Notes: a model not told the origin generated them from the letters alone. DNA of 64,000 nt from Paenibacillus sp. 1781tsa1 (GCF_024159265.1 NZ_JAMYWY010000001.1:310001-374000), one strand, 5' to 3'. Positions 1 to 13,170 are shown, numbered from the stretch's first letter. Numbers and translations: made by a program.

Positions 1-77
1 TCGGTCAAGGCAATACTCCAGATGTCATTGCTCAGTTTATTGAAGGAGCCAAGGCTACGCTTGGATCGAGTCAATAA
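1..77 (+). CDS. Extracellular solute-binding protein, C-terminal fragment
   Basis: The frame starting at base 3 is open from the window edge and reads GQGNTPDVIAQFIEGAKATL, then GSSQ and two stop codons in tandem. It lies 47 bases before two sugar-type ABC permeases in the same direction. The usual order in carbohydrate (CUT1) ABC operons is binding protein, then permeases, so this is inferred to be the end of the lipoprotein that delivers sugar to them. Too little is present to name the substrate. Confidence 0.65.
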   Translation, partial: GQGNTPDVIAQFIEGAKATLGSSQ

Positions 78-124
78 TAATTGAAACTGTCTCAGACTTC
101 TAATTCTGCGGGGAGGTTGCGAAG

Positions 125-1075
125 ATGAACACATCACAGATCAGTCAAGCCCGAATCGAGCGTGTAGCTACCCGGCGGGTCAAACGGAGATATGCGCATA
201 ATGGAGCCGCGCTTCTGTTCCTCGCCCCATGGCTTGTCGGATTGTTATTTCTCACCTTAGGTCCAATGTTGGTATCGTTATACATCTCGTTCACCGATTA
301 CAGTATCCTGGCCACCCCTTCTTGGGTCGGTCTGGATAACTACACAACGATGTTCACATCGGATAAACTGTTCACCCAGTCGCTCAAAGTCACCTTCACG
401 TATGTCGCTGTATCCGTACCGGTCAAGTTGATCTTTGCGCTGCTTGTAGCGATGTTGCTCAACAAAGGGATTCGAGGGCTTGGTATTTACCGGACCGTGT
501 ATTACATTCCGACATTGCTTGGAGGTAGCGTTGCAATTGCAATGTTGTGGCGTAAAATGCTGGGCGGTGACGGGTTACTCAATAGTGTGCTTGCCATGGT
601 AGGTATTAAGGCGCCTGATTGGGTTGCCAATCCGAAGTATGCCCTATATTCCATCGTGCTGTTATCCGTATGGCAATTTGGATCATCGATGATTATTTTC
701 CTGGCAGGCTTGAAGCAGATTCCACCTGAATATGATGAAGCCTCAGCGGTAGATGGTGCAGGCCCTCTGCGGAGATTCTTCTATATAACGTTGCCGATTC
801 TGTCACCCGTCATCTTTTTCAATCTCGTGATGCAACTGATTACGTCCTTTCAATCGTTCACACAGGCTTTTGTCATCAGTAATGGTAGCGGAGGACCAGT
901 GAATTCAACCTTAATGTACTCTCTGTATCTGTACAAAAAAGGATTCTCATTCTTTCAGATGGGTTATGCTTCCGCGATGGCCTGGGTGCTGGTCATCCTG
1001 ATTGGCGTATTTACATTGCTCGTATTCCGCAGCAGCAAGCTGTGGGTGCATTATGAGGATGGTGGGAAATCATGA
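125..1075 (+). CDS. Carbohydrate ABC transporter permease (MalF/UgpA/LplB type)
   Basis: The product is a 316-residue inner-membrane permease of the CUT1 sugar importer class. It has a short basic cytoplasmic N-terminus (about residues 1-28), then six predicted membrane segments beginning near residue 29 (LLFLAPWLVGLLFL). The EAA loop that docks the ATPase is at about 202-230 (EYDEASAVDGAG then LRRFFYITLP). A GGGGAGG ribosome site sits just before the ATG. The stop overlaps the next gene by four bases (ATGA), so the two permeases are translationally coupled and should form a heterodimer. No ATPase gene is adjacent; CUT1 systems often share one ATPase such as MsmX. The substrate is unknown; association with a YesM/YesN pair suggests a plant or cell-wall oligosaccharide (inference). 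Confidence 0.93.
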   Translation: MNTSQISQARIERVATRRVKRRYAHNGAALLFLAPWLVGLLFLTLGPMLVSLYISFTDYSILATPSWVGLDNYTTMFTSDKLFTQSLKVTFTYVAVSVPVKLIFALLVAMLLNKGIRGLGIYRTVYYIPTLLGGSVAIAMLWRKMLGGDGLLNSVLAMVGIKAPDWVANPKYALYSIVLLSVWQFGSSMIIFLAGLKQIPPEYDEASAVDGAGPLRRFFYITLPILSPVIFFNLVMQLITSFQSFTQAFVISNGSGGPVNSTLMYSLYLYKKGFSFFQMGYASAMAWVLVILIGVFTLLVFRSSKLWVHYEDGGKS

Positions 1076-1920
1076 TTGGACAACGAAACTCTACAGCATG
1101 GGTCGTCAGCAAACATGTGTTGATCTCAGGCATCGCCTTTGTCATGCTCTACCCGATCCTCTGGATGCTGGGGAGCTCATTCAAACCGGGACATATGATC
1201 TTTACAGAGACCTGGTTCTGGCCACAGGAATGGAATTGGCAAAATTACATGAATGGCTGGTCTGGAATTCAGGGGAATCCATTCTCCCGGTTCCTGACCA
1301 ACTCTGTCATCCTGTCGCTTGGTGCCGTGCTGGGCAATGTCATCTCCTGCTCTATGGCGGCATATGCCTTCGCGCGACTGAATTTTCGATTCAAAGCCAT
1401 CTGTTTCGGCCTGATGCTCATGACGATTATGCTGCCGCATCATGTAACGCTGATCCCGCAGTATATTCTCTTCAACCACCTGGAGTGGGTGAACACGTAT
1501 CTTCCGCTTGTGGTGCCAAAATGGCTGGCGACCGATGCCTTCTTCATTTTTCTCATGGTACAGTTCTTCCGGGGATTGCCCAAAGAGCTGGATGAGGCGG
1601 CAACTATTGATGGATGCGGTCCTGTGAAAATATACACCAAAATCATCATTCCACTTGCTTTTCCAGCGCTGGTTACCACGATGATCTTTACGTTCTTGTG
1701 GACATGGGACGACTTCTTCAGTCAGTTGATCTACTTGAGTGATGTTAGCAAATACACCGTGCCGCTAGGTCTGCGTCTGTTCCTTGATTCGAGTTCTCAA
1801 TCCGATTGGGGTCCGATGTTTGCCATGTCGGTGTTGTCATTGGTGCCATGTTTCATTGTATTTATCGTGTGTCAAAAGTACTTCGTGGAAGGAATCGCGA
1901 CCTCTGGGCTCAAAGGGTAA
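1072..1920 (+). CDS. Carbohydrate ABC transporter permease (MalG/UgpE/LplC type)
   Basis: The product is the 282-residue second permease of the sugar importer. It has an N-terminal membrane segment (VLISGIAFVMLYPILWMLGS), the typical long periplasm-facing loop after it (FTETWFWPQEWNWQNYMNGW), four to five further membrane segments, and an EAA loop around residues 168-200 (LPKELDEAATIDGCG then PVKIYTKIIIPLAFP). It starts inside the stop of the upstream permease (ATGA overlap). The sensor kinase gene follows within about 30 bases, so transporter and regulator appear to be one transcriptional unit. Confidence 0.93.
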   Translation: MIGQRNSTAWVVSKHVLISGIAFVMLYPILWMLGSSFKPGHMIFTETWFWPQEWNWQNYMNGWSGIQGNPFSRFLTNSVILSLGAVLGNVISCSMAAYAFARLNFRFKAICFGLMLMTIMLPHHVTLIPQYILFNHLEWVNTYLPLVVPKWLATDAFFIFLMVQFFRGLPKELDEAATIDGCGPVKIYTKIIIPLAFPALVTTMIFTFLWTWDDFFSQLIYLSDVSKYTVPLGLRLFLDSSSQSDWGPMFAMSVLSLVPCFIVFIVCQKYFVEGIATSGLKG

Positions 1921-1948
1921 TTCCAAGACGAAACGAGTTGATTTTTCC

Positions 1949-3859
1949 ATGGGGAAAGGAAGCTGGTCTTCATTCATTAATCAAAAGCTGCAACAAAGCA
2001 AGCTCTCCACGTTGATGGTGACTTGCTTTATTGCGTTTAACCTGTTGCTCGTCTCGGTTGTTGTCTGGCTGGCATATCAGTCTTTCTCCGCGGTCACATT
2101 TGCCGAGATTAGCAAAGCACGTCTGGCTCTTCTGAACGAGAGCACACGTCGGGGATTTGATTTCATCACAGGGGTAACAGGAACCGCCTACGGTTTGGCA
2201 AGCAATCGGGAACTGTCCAATCTGCTCGAAACGGCCGATACGGGCAGGCTTGCACAGATTCACCAACGGAGAGAGGTCTCTCGAATCCTGGATCATACCA
2301 TGGTCGTGAGTGAAGGCATCACCTCCATCGAACTGTATACGGATGTCTTTAATGAAGTGACAGTGACGATGGCTGATCGCATATTTCCTGTGGACACCAT
2401 CACACACGACTCTTGGTTTGCAACGCTGGAAAAGGCTGATGCGGCTTGGGTGCCGCTGCGTGAGAACGAATCTGGCCAATCTTTGGTCGGATATGCCCAA
2501 CGGATTTTCGACAGTCATGGCGGAACGGTTGCCTATGTGCTCATTCGGCTGAGTAGAGAGGACATTGTACGCAGGTTTGCTGATGTACCCATGGTGCTTG
2601 ATGGAAAAGTCCTGTTGGTAGATACGGCTGGTAATGTCGTAATGGAGATGGGGAAAGCTGATCCAGCAGGGGAGAATGTACAATCCGATCATGCTGAAGG
2701 TGATACATTGGAACAACAGGAACGAGCGAATAGAAGTAATGAAGTGAGTACAGTTCCAGAAACGGGTGATGCCTTAAACGCATCTTCTTCTATTATAGAT
2801 AGTGCATGGATTCAGGAACATGTCCAGCCTGGCGCAGACGGATACGAAGTCGTTTCCGGCCAATCCGGAGGTGCCCAATTGGTGCTCTACTCCAGACCAG
2901 CCATGCTTCAGTGGCGCCTCGTACAGACTATTCCGGTGTACACACTGTTATCTCCGGTCAGGCATGCGGGCTGGCAGATTCTCGGCATTGCCATACTGGG
3001 ACTATTATGCTCCGCTGTGCTTGCGTACCTGTTCGTAAGGCAGATTATCCGCCCACTGAGACAATTGATCAAGCGAATGAGACAACTGGAGAAAGGGGAC
3101 TTCGATACCCGGGTGCAACTTTCGTTTACGGAGGAGTACGCCCACTTGGCTTATGGCTTTAATCATATGGCTTCACAACTCACAACGCTGATGGAACAGG
3201 TGAAGGAGGAGAGCCGGGCCAAGCGTGAAGCCCAGACGGGCTTGCTTGAGGCCCAGATCAAACCCCATTTTCTATACAATACCCTCGACATGATCCACTG
3301 GCGCGCACTCGATTATGAAGCCAAGGATATCAGTCGCATGATTGTGCAGCTTAGCAAGCTGTTACGGATCGGACTGAGTGGAGGGAGGTTGTTTATTCGG
3401 GTTCGAGATGAGTTGGAGCATGCCCGTTGCTACGTTAATATACAGTCAGAGCGGCTACCGTTCTCCATTCAATATCAGGAGCAGATCGATCCGCGTATTC
3501 GCGGTTGTCACATTCCCAAGATCATTCTGCAGCCCTTTATCGAAAATACCGTTATGCACGGGCATCCTGAAGAGGGGACACTTCGAATTCAAGTGCATAT
3601 GCACGAAGAGGTTGGCCCGCATGAGGATATCGTCATTCGCATTACGGATAATGGGCAAGGTTTGCCGGAGGGATGGAAACTCGAAGAGACATATGGCATC
3701 GGTGTACGGAATGTGCATCAACGGATTCAGTTGTATTGCGGGAAGAGGTATGGCGTTCAACTGAACAATAGAGAATCAGGTGGCGTGGAAGTAACCATTA
3801 CGCTGCCGCGTATTGAGACCGACGAGCAATTAAATCTATGGCTGGACGGTGAAAAATGA
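1949..3859 (+). CDS. Sensor histidine kinase, YesM/LytS-like family
   Basis: The product is a 636-residue membrane sensor kinase. Visible parts: TM1 at about 22-46; an extracellular sensor region of about 290 residues with an acidic, low-complexity stretch after the dCache-like part; TM2 near 341-363; a HAMP linker; a His_kinase (YesM-type) segment with the phospho-acceptor His near residue 440 in KPHFLYNTLD; and a GHKL ATPase with ITDNGQGLPEG. I chose the ATG at 1949 (MGKGSW) because the open frame upstream lies wholly inside the permease gene. No strong ribosome site precedes it, so the exact start is uncertain. It overlaps the response regulator gene by four bases. Known family role: sensing extracellular sugar and phosphorylating an AraC-type regulator. 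Confidence 0.93.
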   Translation: MGKGSWSSFINQKLQQSKLSTLMVTCFIAFNLLLVSVVVWLAYQSFSAVTFAEISKARLALLNESTRRGFDFITGVTGTAYGLASNRELSNLLETADTGRLAQIHQRREVSRILDHTMVVSEGITSIELYTDVFNEVTVTMADRIFPVDTITHDSWFATLEKADAAWVPLRENESGQSLVGYAQRIFDSHGGTVAYVLIRLSREDIVRRFADVPMVLDGKVLLVDTAGNVVMEMGKADPAGENVQSDHAEGDTLEQQERANRSNEVSTVPETGDALNASSSIIDSAWIQEHVQPGADGYEVVSGQSGGAQLVLYSRPAMLQWRLVQTIPVYTLLSPVRHAGWQILGIAILGLLCSAVLAYLFVRQIIRPLRQLIKRMRQLEKGDFDTRVQLSFTEEYAHLAYGFNHMASQLTTLMEQVKEESRAKREAQTGLLEAQIKPHFLYNTLDMIHWRALDYEAKDISRMIVQLSKLLRIGLSGGRLFIRVRDELEHARCYVNIQSERLPFSIQYQEQIDPRIRGCHIPKIILQPFIENTVMHGHPEEGTLRIQVHMHEEVGPHEDIVIRITDNGQGLPEGWKLEETYGIGVRNVHQRIQLYCGKRYGVQLNNRESGGVEVTITLPRIETDEQLNLWLDGEK

Positions 3860-5460
3860 TGAAGACCATTATGCTTGTTGATGACGATCCTCATATTGTA
3901 AAGGCATTAACAGATCATATCGACTGGCCTTCTCTGGGCCTCAGCATTGCAGGCACTGCTTCAAATGGCTTGGATGCGTTGGAGCTGTTTCACCGTATGC
4001 ATCCGGATGTCGTTATGACTGATGTCTATCTACCTGGGATGACGGGGCTTGAGATCACCCAGACGTTGCGACGTGATCATCCCCACCTGCCGATTATCAT
4101 TCTTAGTGGATATGACGAATTCGAGAACGCCCGGGCAGCTATGCGCTGGGGGGTGAATCACTTTTTGCTGAAGCCGGCGGAGGTTGAGGAGATTGAGTCT
4201 GTGTTGCGGGAGGTGCTACTGGAACAAGATGTGCGAGAGCGGCATGAGCGGCTGGAGCGGACGTATAAGCAGGAGGTCGGACGGGTACTTCCGTATTTGC
4301 GCAAACAATTTCTTCACGAACTGCTGACTACACGGTATCGGGCAGATGAACTGCCTAAAGAACGCATGGACTATATAGGCATTCATATGTCCTCACAGAC
4401 ACGCGCCATTAGTCTGCAGCTGAATCGCCCCGTATTTTTGACACGGATGAAAGAACGGGATTGGCAGCTTCTCCGCTATGGGGCGGCTGATATTATTCAG
4501 GAGACGGTGAAGGAACAGGCGGCGCGCATGAATGGTCAGGTAGAGATTGTTGATTATTCGGATCAGGTATTTGTGTTGCTTCTATTAGGAGATAAAGATC
4601 TATTGGAGGAATGTCTGCCACTCATAGAGCGGATGATCGATCAGATCTTTACGTATCTGAAAATTGAAGTGAGTGCTGGAATCGGAAGATCCAAAAGTCA
4701 CCCATGTGAGGCGATAGATTCTTATCTCGAGAGCAGGGAAGCGGTGGAAACAGCAGAGTTTCAGGGTGGAAGTCGTATCTACCACTACGAGGCATCTGAG
4801 GATACAGAAGCAAGTGTGACCGATTACTCATTATTGCTTCGTCAATGGAATGAGGCTTGGGCGGATATTCGACCTGATCTGGCGGAAGAGCTATGGCAGG
4901 ACATTCACCTTTTGCTGAGAGAGGGGAACTGTGTTGGGATACAGGATGTACAGGTGGTGGCCGTCAGTCTGTTTGACACGTTGATTCATAGCTGGAACCG
5001 ACTTCATCCCATGTTAACACCGCCACTGGCGATGAGTGATTTTTTGCGTGAAATTCAATCGAAGTATGCGTTGCATGATCTGGTAAGCTGGATGGACCGT
5101 ATTATCTGCAACTGGTTAGAACAGATACGCAAGGAGATGGGCGAGAAAAAAAGCAATAAACTTATCGAGCAGGTGAAACAGTATGTGGAGCTGCATTACA
5201 CCGAAGAGATTAGTTTTGAAGCGATAGCCAAGGGACTATTCGTACATCCGAAGTATTTGAGTCAACTGTTCAAAAGGGTGACGGGCGAGAATTTCGTGAG
5301 TTATTTGAACGGGTACCGAATTCAGAGAGCGTTGGAACTGTTGCAGTCGGGTCATTACATGGTATATGAGGTGAGCGAGATGACGGGGTTCCGTAATGCG
5401 ACGTATTTCAGTCAGGTGTTCAAAATGCTTACGGGCAAGAGTCCGTCTGAGGTGGGGTAA
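3856..5460 (+). CDS. Response regulator with AraC-type HTH output (YesN family)
   Basis: The product is a 534-residue cytoplasmic response regulator. The receiver domain spans about residues 1-120: acidic DDD at 9-11, phospho-acceptor Asp56 (VVMTDVYLPG) and Lys106 (FLLKPAE). A middle region of about 300 residues with no motif I can name follows. Two AraC-type helix-turn-helix units occupy about residues 430-534 (ISFEAIAKGLFVHPKYLSQL and MTGFRNATYFSQVFK). The gene overlaps the kinase by four bases. It probably activates the sugar ABC operon upstream in response to the kinase; this is inferred from gene order. Confidence 0.94.
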   Translation: MMKTIMLVDDDPHIVKALTDHIDWPSLGLSIAGTASNGLDALELFHRMHPDVVMTDVYLPGMTGLEITQTLRRDHPHLPIIILSGYDEFENARAAMRWGVNHFLLKPAEVEEIESVLREVLLEQDVRERHERLERTYKQEVGRVLPYLRKQFLHELLTTRYRADELPKERMDYIGIHMSSQTRAISLQLNRPVFLTRMKERDWQLLRYGAADIIQETVKEQAARMNGQVEIVDYSDQVFVLLLLGDKDLLEECLPLIERMIDQIFTYLKIEVSAGIGRSKSHPCEAIDSYLESREAVETAEFQGGSRIYHYEASEDTEASVTDYSLLLRQWNEAWADIRPDLAEELWQDIHLLLREGNCVGIQDVQVVAVSLFDTLIHSWNRLHPMLTPPLAMSDFLREIQSKYALHDLVSWMDRIICNWLEQIRKEMGEKKSNKLIEQVKQYVELHYTEEISFEAIAKGLFVHPKYLSQLFKRVTGENFVSYLNGYRIQRALELLQSGHYMVYEVSEMTGFRNATYFSQVFKMLTGKSPSEVG

Positions 5461-5503
5461 AGCGATACAGGTAAAGTATTTTAAATAAAGTGGAAGAGGC
5501 GGA

Positions 5504-6057
5504 ATGGTTCTTATGATTATCGATCAGCAGGAATATTACATTAAAGGCTTATCTTACTCAATTAGATCGGCAGAGGAAAGAGATGCTGAGGCCTTGTCTT
5601 CACTTCGTGTACAAATGGACGGGAAACCGAGAACATGGATCGTGAAGATGGTGAGGCGTATATCGACGCAGCCGGGTTTAGGCGGATCATCCATAAGGAC
5701 ACGGAGAAGTCACGGCATCTGTTCCTTGTTGCTGTAGTAGCGGGCGAGATTGTGGGGTATTCCCGATGTGAAGGCATAGAGTTGAAGCGCTTTTGGCATA
5801 AGGTTGAGTTCGGCGTGTGTGTAGCCAGAGCGTACTGGGGACATGGGATTGGCAAGAACTTGTTAGTGCAGTCGATAGAATGGGCAGACCAGACTGGTGT
5901 AGAAAAGATGACATTGAACGTACTGGCATCCAACGAAAAGGCAATTGAGTTATACCAAATGAGTGGCTTCGAGATCGAAGGTATCCTGAAAAAGGATCGG
6001 CGACACGCGGATGGACAGTATCACGACACGATAGTGATGGGCAGGTTTAAAGACTAA
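5504..6057 (+). pseudogene. GNAT-family N-acetyltransferase, frameshifted
   Basis: Two overlapping frames together make one GNAT protein. The first, from the ATG at 5504, reads SIRSAEERDAEALSSLRVQM, then DG. The second carries the acetyl-CoA fold: LFLVAVVAGEIVGYSRCEGI, then EFGVCVARAYWGHGIGKNLL (the pyrophosphate-loop R/Q-x-x-G-x-G/A region) and LNVLASNEKAIELYQMSGFE. The frames join cleanly if one G is added to the GGG at 5621-5623, giving DGETENMDREDGEAY. Either the gene is inactivated by a single-base loss in a G run or this is a sequencing error. The second frame alone has an ATG at 5635 but no convincing ribosome site, and would lack the first beta strand. Confidence 0.85.
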
Positions 6058-6369
6058 TAATTAAAAAGTGAAGATCACAATCTATATAAGCCTGCAGCCT
6101 ATGGAGTTCGAATATTAGATTCGGTGTCGAGATAATAGAAAGCAGTATCATTGAATAGAGGTATTGTGTTTCATATTTTATAGAACAAAGTAATGATGCT
6201 GATTGAGTCTGTTCACAACCTATATTGAGATAGATTAGACCGGTGAGTGTATATAGGGTATAGTATGAGGATATCGCCATTGGAAAAAGAAATTATGAAG
6301 AGATTGAATCATATATATCTAATTTGCCTATGGGATATTTTACAAGTAGTAATTGTGTTGTGTATATGA
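6058..6369. other. Intergenic region before rRNA operon 1
   Basis: This AT-rich stretch has no supported gene. A start-less open frame from about 6264 (EDIAIGKRNYEEIESYISNL) runs into the rRNA promoter region and may be a relic of a gene truncated there. The sequence differs from the region upstream of rRNA operon 2 until about 6370. Confidence 0.5.
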
Positions 6370-6456
6370 TATATTCTATTTCCGGCCAAAAAAACACGAG
6401 AAACAAAGTGCCGCAGGCAAAACAAATAAGCTTCGAAAGAAACTTAAAAAAAGAGC

Positions 6457-6485
6457 TTGCTAAGTTGGATCGGAAGTGTTATGAT
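6457..6485 (+). promoter_or_regulatory. rRNA operon 1 proximal promoter (P2-like)
   Basis: The -35 TTGCTA (6457-6462), a 17-base spacer and the -10 TATGAT (6480-6485) lie about 200 bases before the 16S gene. The equivalent position in operon 2 has TTGCAA-17-TATTAT. Both follow a conserved A-rich tract (ACTTAAAAAAAGAGC) that could act as an UP element. Confidence 0.8.
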
Positions 6486-6529
6486 ATAAAAGTTGCTGAG
6501 GAGAACAACACTCGGTAACGAAACAAGTT

Positions 6530-6562
6530 TGATCTTTGAAAACTGAACAACGAGTGAGTAAA
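6530..6562 (+). promoter_or_regulatory. boxA-like antitermination site and 16S processing stem, left arm
   Basis: TGATCTTTGAAAACT (6530-6544) is the boxA-type sequence of Bacillales rRNA leaders. Its 3' part and the following bases (to 6562) are complementary to 8324-8348 downstream of 16S, forming the stem expected to be cut by RNase III. Confidence 0.7.
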
Positions 6563-6682
6563 CATTCTGCTTGCAGAATGAACGCGAAAGTTCGAAACAA
6601 GCCTTGGTTTGAATCGACTGGAGCACAAATGAGATTTTTAATCTCGTCAGATTCAAAATGAGCTTATCGCTCTTTTCAATAC

Positions 6683-11507
<4,825 letters not shown>

Positions 11508-11646
11508 ATTTGCAAGTGATAGTTCGCACACTTTCGTTTCGAATCTAGTTTTCAGAGAACGATCTCTGAATATGCGCTGAACCATTCATCCACACAGCCG
11601 TGTAGGACCGAATGGAACGCGAACGCATTTGTTACACAAATGCTCG

Positions 11647-11763
11647 TTTGGTGGCGATGGCGGAGGGGTTCCACACGTACCCATCCCGAACACGACCGTT
11701 AAGCCCTCTAGCGCCGATGGTACTTGGACCGCAGGGTCCTGGGAGAGTAGGACGCCGCCAAGC
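11647..11763 (+). rRNA. rrf: 5S ribosomal RNA, copy 1
   Basis: 117 nt starting TTTGGTGGCGATGG and ending GACGCCGCCAAGC, with terminal complementarity and the conserved CCGAACACG loop. It lies 139 bases after 23S. Confidence 0.97.
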
Positions 11764-11766
11764 GAA

Positions 11767-11788
11767 ACCCCATTGGGGTATTTTTTTT
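11767..11788 (+). terminator. Terminator-like hairpin between 5S and the tRNA cluster
   Basis: ACCCC-ATT-GGGGT followed by A and eight T residues. It is a short intrinsic terminator just 13 bases before tRNA-Ile. No promoter is evident between it and the tRNA, so it is probably leaky or bypassed by rRNA antitermination. Confidence 0.6.
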
Positions 11789-11801
11789 CGAAAATTGATA
11801 A

Positions 11802-11875
11802 GGGCCCTTAGCTCAGTTGGTTAGAGCGCACCTCTGATAAGGGTGAGGCCGGTGGTTCGAGTCCACCAGGGCCCA
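11802..11875 (+). tRNA. tRNA-Ile(GAT)
   Basis: The cloverleaf has acceptor GGGCCCT/AGGGCCC and anticodon loop CTGATAA. CCA is not encoded. It is the first gene of tRNA cluster 1. Confidence 0.96.
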
Positions 11876-11908
11876 TAGCAAGACCACAACAAGAATACAC
11901 CAGAGTAT

Positions 11909-11984
11909 GGGGCCATAGCTCAGCTGGGAGAGCGCCTGCCTTGCAAGCAGGAGGTCAGCGGTTCGATCCCGCTTGGCTCCACCA
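11909..11984 (+). tRNA. tRNA-Ala(TGC)
   Basis: Anticodon stem-loop CCTGC-CTTGCAA-GCAGG. CCA is encoded. Ile-Ala is more often found inside the 16S-23S spacer; here it follows 5S. Confidence 0.96.
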
Positions 11985-11985
11985 T

Positions 11986-12061
11986 TCCCTGATAGCTCAG
12001 TTGGTAGAGCACTCGACTGTTAATCGAGTTGTCACAGGTTCGAGTCCTGTTCGGGGAGCCA
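11986..12061 (+). tRNA. tRNA-Asn(GTT)
   Basis: Anticodon stem-loop CTCGA-CTGTTAA-TCGAG. CCA is encoded. It starts two bases after tRNA-Ala ends. Confidence 0.96.
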
Positions 12062-12065
12062 TTAA

Positions 12066-12137
12066 GGCCCGTTGGTCAAGGGGTTAAGACACCTCCCTTT
12101 CACGGAGGTAACAGGGGTTCGAATCCCCTACGGGTCA
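12066..12137 (+). tRNA. tRNA-Glu(TTC)
   Basis: Acceptor GGCCCGT/ACGGGTC with anticodon TTC in the loop CTTTCAC. CCA is not encoded. Its last bases are duplicated at 12239-12255. Confidence 0.95.
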
Positions 12138-12238
12138 TAGCAATATCTATTGCTTCAACAAGGGATGAGAATCCCAAAGGTTCGTCGGAGGATGTACTTC
12201 GTTAGCAACGGCTTCGCAGTCTCGAACGAAGTGAGAGT

Positions 12239-12255
12239 ATCCCCTACGGGTCATA
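12239..12255 (+). repeat. Duplicated 3' tail of tRNA-Glu
   Basis: ATCCCCTACGGGTCATA repeats bases 12123-12139 (the T-arm and acceptor 3' half of tRNA-Glu plus two bases) exactly, 116 bases downstream. No 5' half of a tRNA precedes it, so it cannot fold into a tRNA. The segment between contains a stem with arms CTTCGTT and AACGAAG. Confidence 0.85.
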
Positions 12256-12259
12256 ATAT

Positions 12260-12335
12260 GGAGGCTTAGCTCAGCTGGGAGAGCATCTGCCTTACAAGCA
12301 GAGGGTCGGGGGTTCGATCCCCTCAGCCTCCACCA
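12260..12335 (+). tRNA. tRNA-Val(TAC)
   Basis: Anticodon loop CTTACAA, acceptor GGAGGCT/AGCCTCC. CCA is encoded. Confidence 0.96.
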
Positions 12336-12353
12336 TAAGACTTTTTATAACGA

Positions 12354-12427
<74 letters not shown>

Positions 12428-12452
12428 TTAACTTTCCTTGAGAAAGTATTAT

Positions 12453-12530
12453 GGAACCGTGGTGTAGTTGGCCTAACATGCCTGCCTGTCACGCAGGAGA
12501 TCGCGGGTTCGAATCCCGTCGGTTCCGCCA
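12453..12530 (+). tRNA. tRNA-Asp(GTC)
   Basis: Anticodon loop CTGTCAC, acceptor GGAACCG/CGGTTCC. CCA is encoded. Confidence 0.96.
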
Positions 12531-12544
12531 TTTTAATTTTATAA

Positions 12545-12620
<76 letters not shown>

Positions 12621-12640
12621 TTTTTCACACCATGTAATAC

Positions 12641-12716
<76 letters not shown>

Positions 12717-12725
12717 TGTAATCCT

Positions 12726-12811
12726 GGAGGATTAGCGAAGCGGCCAAACGCATCAGACTGTAAATCTGCTCCCTTACGGGTTCGGTGGTTCGAATCCATC
12801 ATCCTCCACCA
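12726..12811 (+). tRNA. tRNA-Tyr(GTA)
   Basis: A class II tRNA with a long variable arm and anticodon loop CTGTAAA. CCA is encoded. It is found only in cluster 1. Confidence 0.95.
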
Positions 12812-12821
12812 GTTTTTCTAT

Positions 12822-12897
12822 GAGTCATTAGCTCAGTTGGTAGAGCACCTGACTTTTAATCAGGGTGTCGAAGGTTCGAGCCCTTCATGACTCACCA
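12822..12897 (+). tRNA. tRNA-Lys(TTT)
   Basis: Anticodon loop CTTTTAA, acceptor GAGTCAT/ATGACTC. CCA is encoded. Confidence 0.96.
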
Positions 12898-12903
12898 TTA
12901 TAT

Positions 12904-12984
12904 GCGCGTGTGGCGGAATTGGCAGACGCACTAGACTTAGGATCTAGCGTCTTTGACGTGGGGGTTCAAGTCCCTCCACGCGCA
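12904..12984 (+). tRNA. tRNA-Leu(TAG)
   Basis: A class II tRNA with anticodon TAG in ACTTAGGAT and acceptor GCGCGTG/CACGCGC. CCA is not encoded. It is found only in cluster 1. Confidence 0.95.
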
Positions 12985-12994
12985 TCCTTTATTT

Positions 12995-13069
12995 GCGGAA
13001 GTGGCTCAGCGGTAGAGCATCGCCTTGCCAAGGCGAGGGTCGCGGGTTCGATTCCCGTCTTCCGCTCCA
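12995..13069 (+). tRNA. tRNA-Gly(GCC)
   Basis: Anticodon loop TTGCCAA, acceptor GCGGAAG/CTTCCGC, encoded CCA. Confidence 0.96.
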
Positions 13070-13076
13070 ATATTAT

Positions 13077-13153
13077 GCGCCCTTAGCTCAGCTGGATAGA
13101 GCGTTTGACTACGAATCAAAAGGCCGGGAGTTCGAATCTCTCAGGGCGCGCCA
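13077..13153 (+). tRNA. tRNA-Arg(ACG)
   Basis: Anticodon loop CTACGAA; A34 is expected to be deaminated to inosine. CCA is encoded. Confidence 0.96.
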
Positions 13154-13170
13154 TTATAACTTCATATTTT

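Noticed and set aside
1002-1595. A 197-codon plus-strand frame
   Set aside because: Overlaps both permease genes in another frame; unlikely composition.
1784-1948. N-terminal extension of the sensor kinase
   Set aside because: It lies inside the permease gene and is rich in Cys; the kinase starts near 1949.
6324-6518. A 64-codon open frame before rRNA operon 1
   Set aside because: It covers the rRNA promoters; the Lys-rich end is a translation of the conserved leader. A truncated upstream gene relic remains possible but unsupported.
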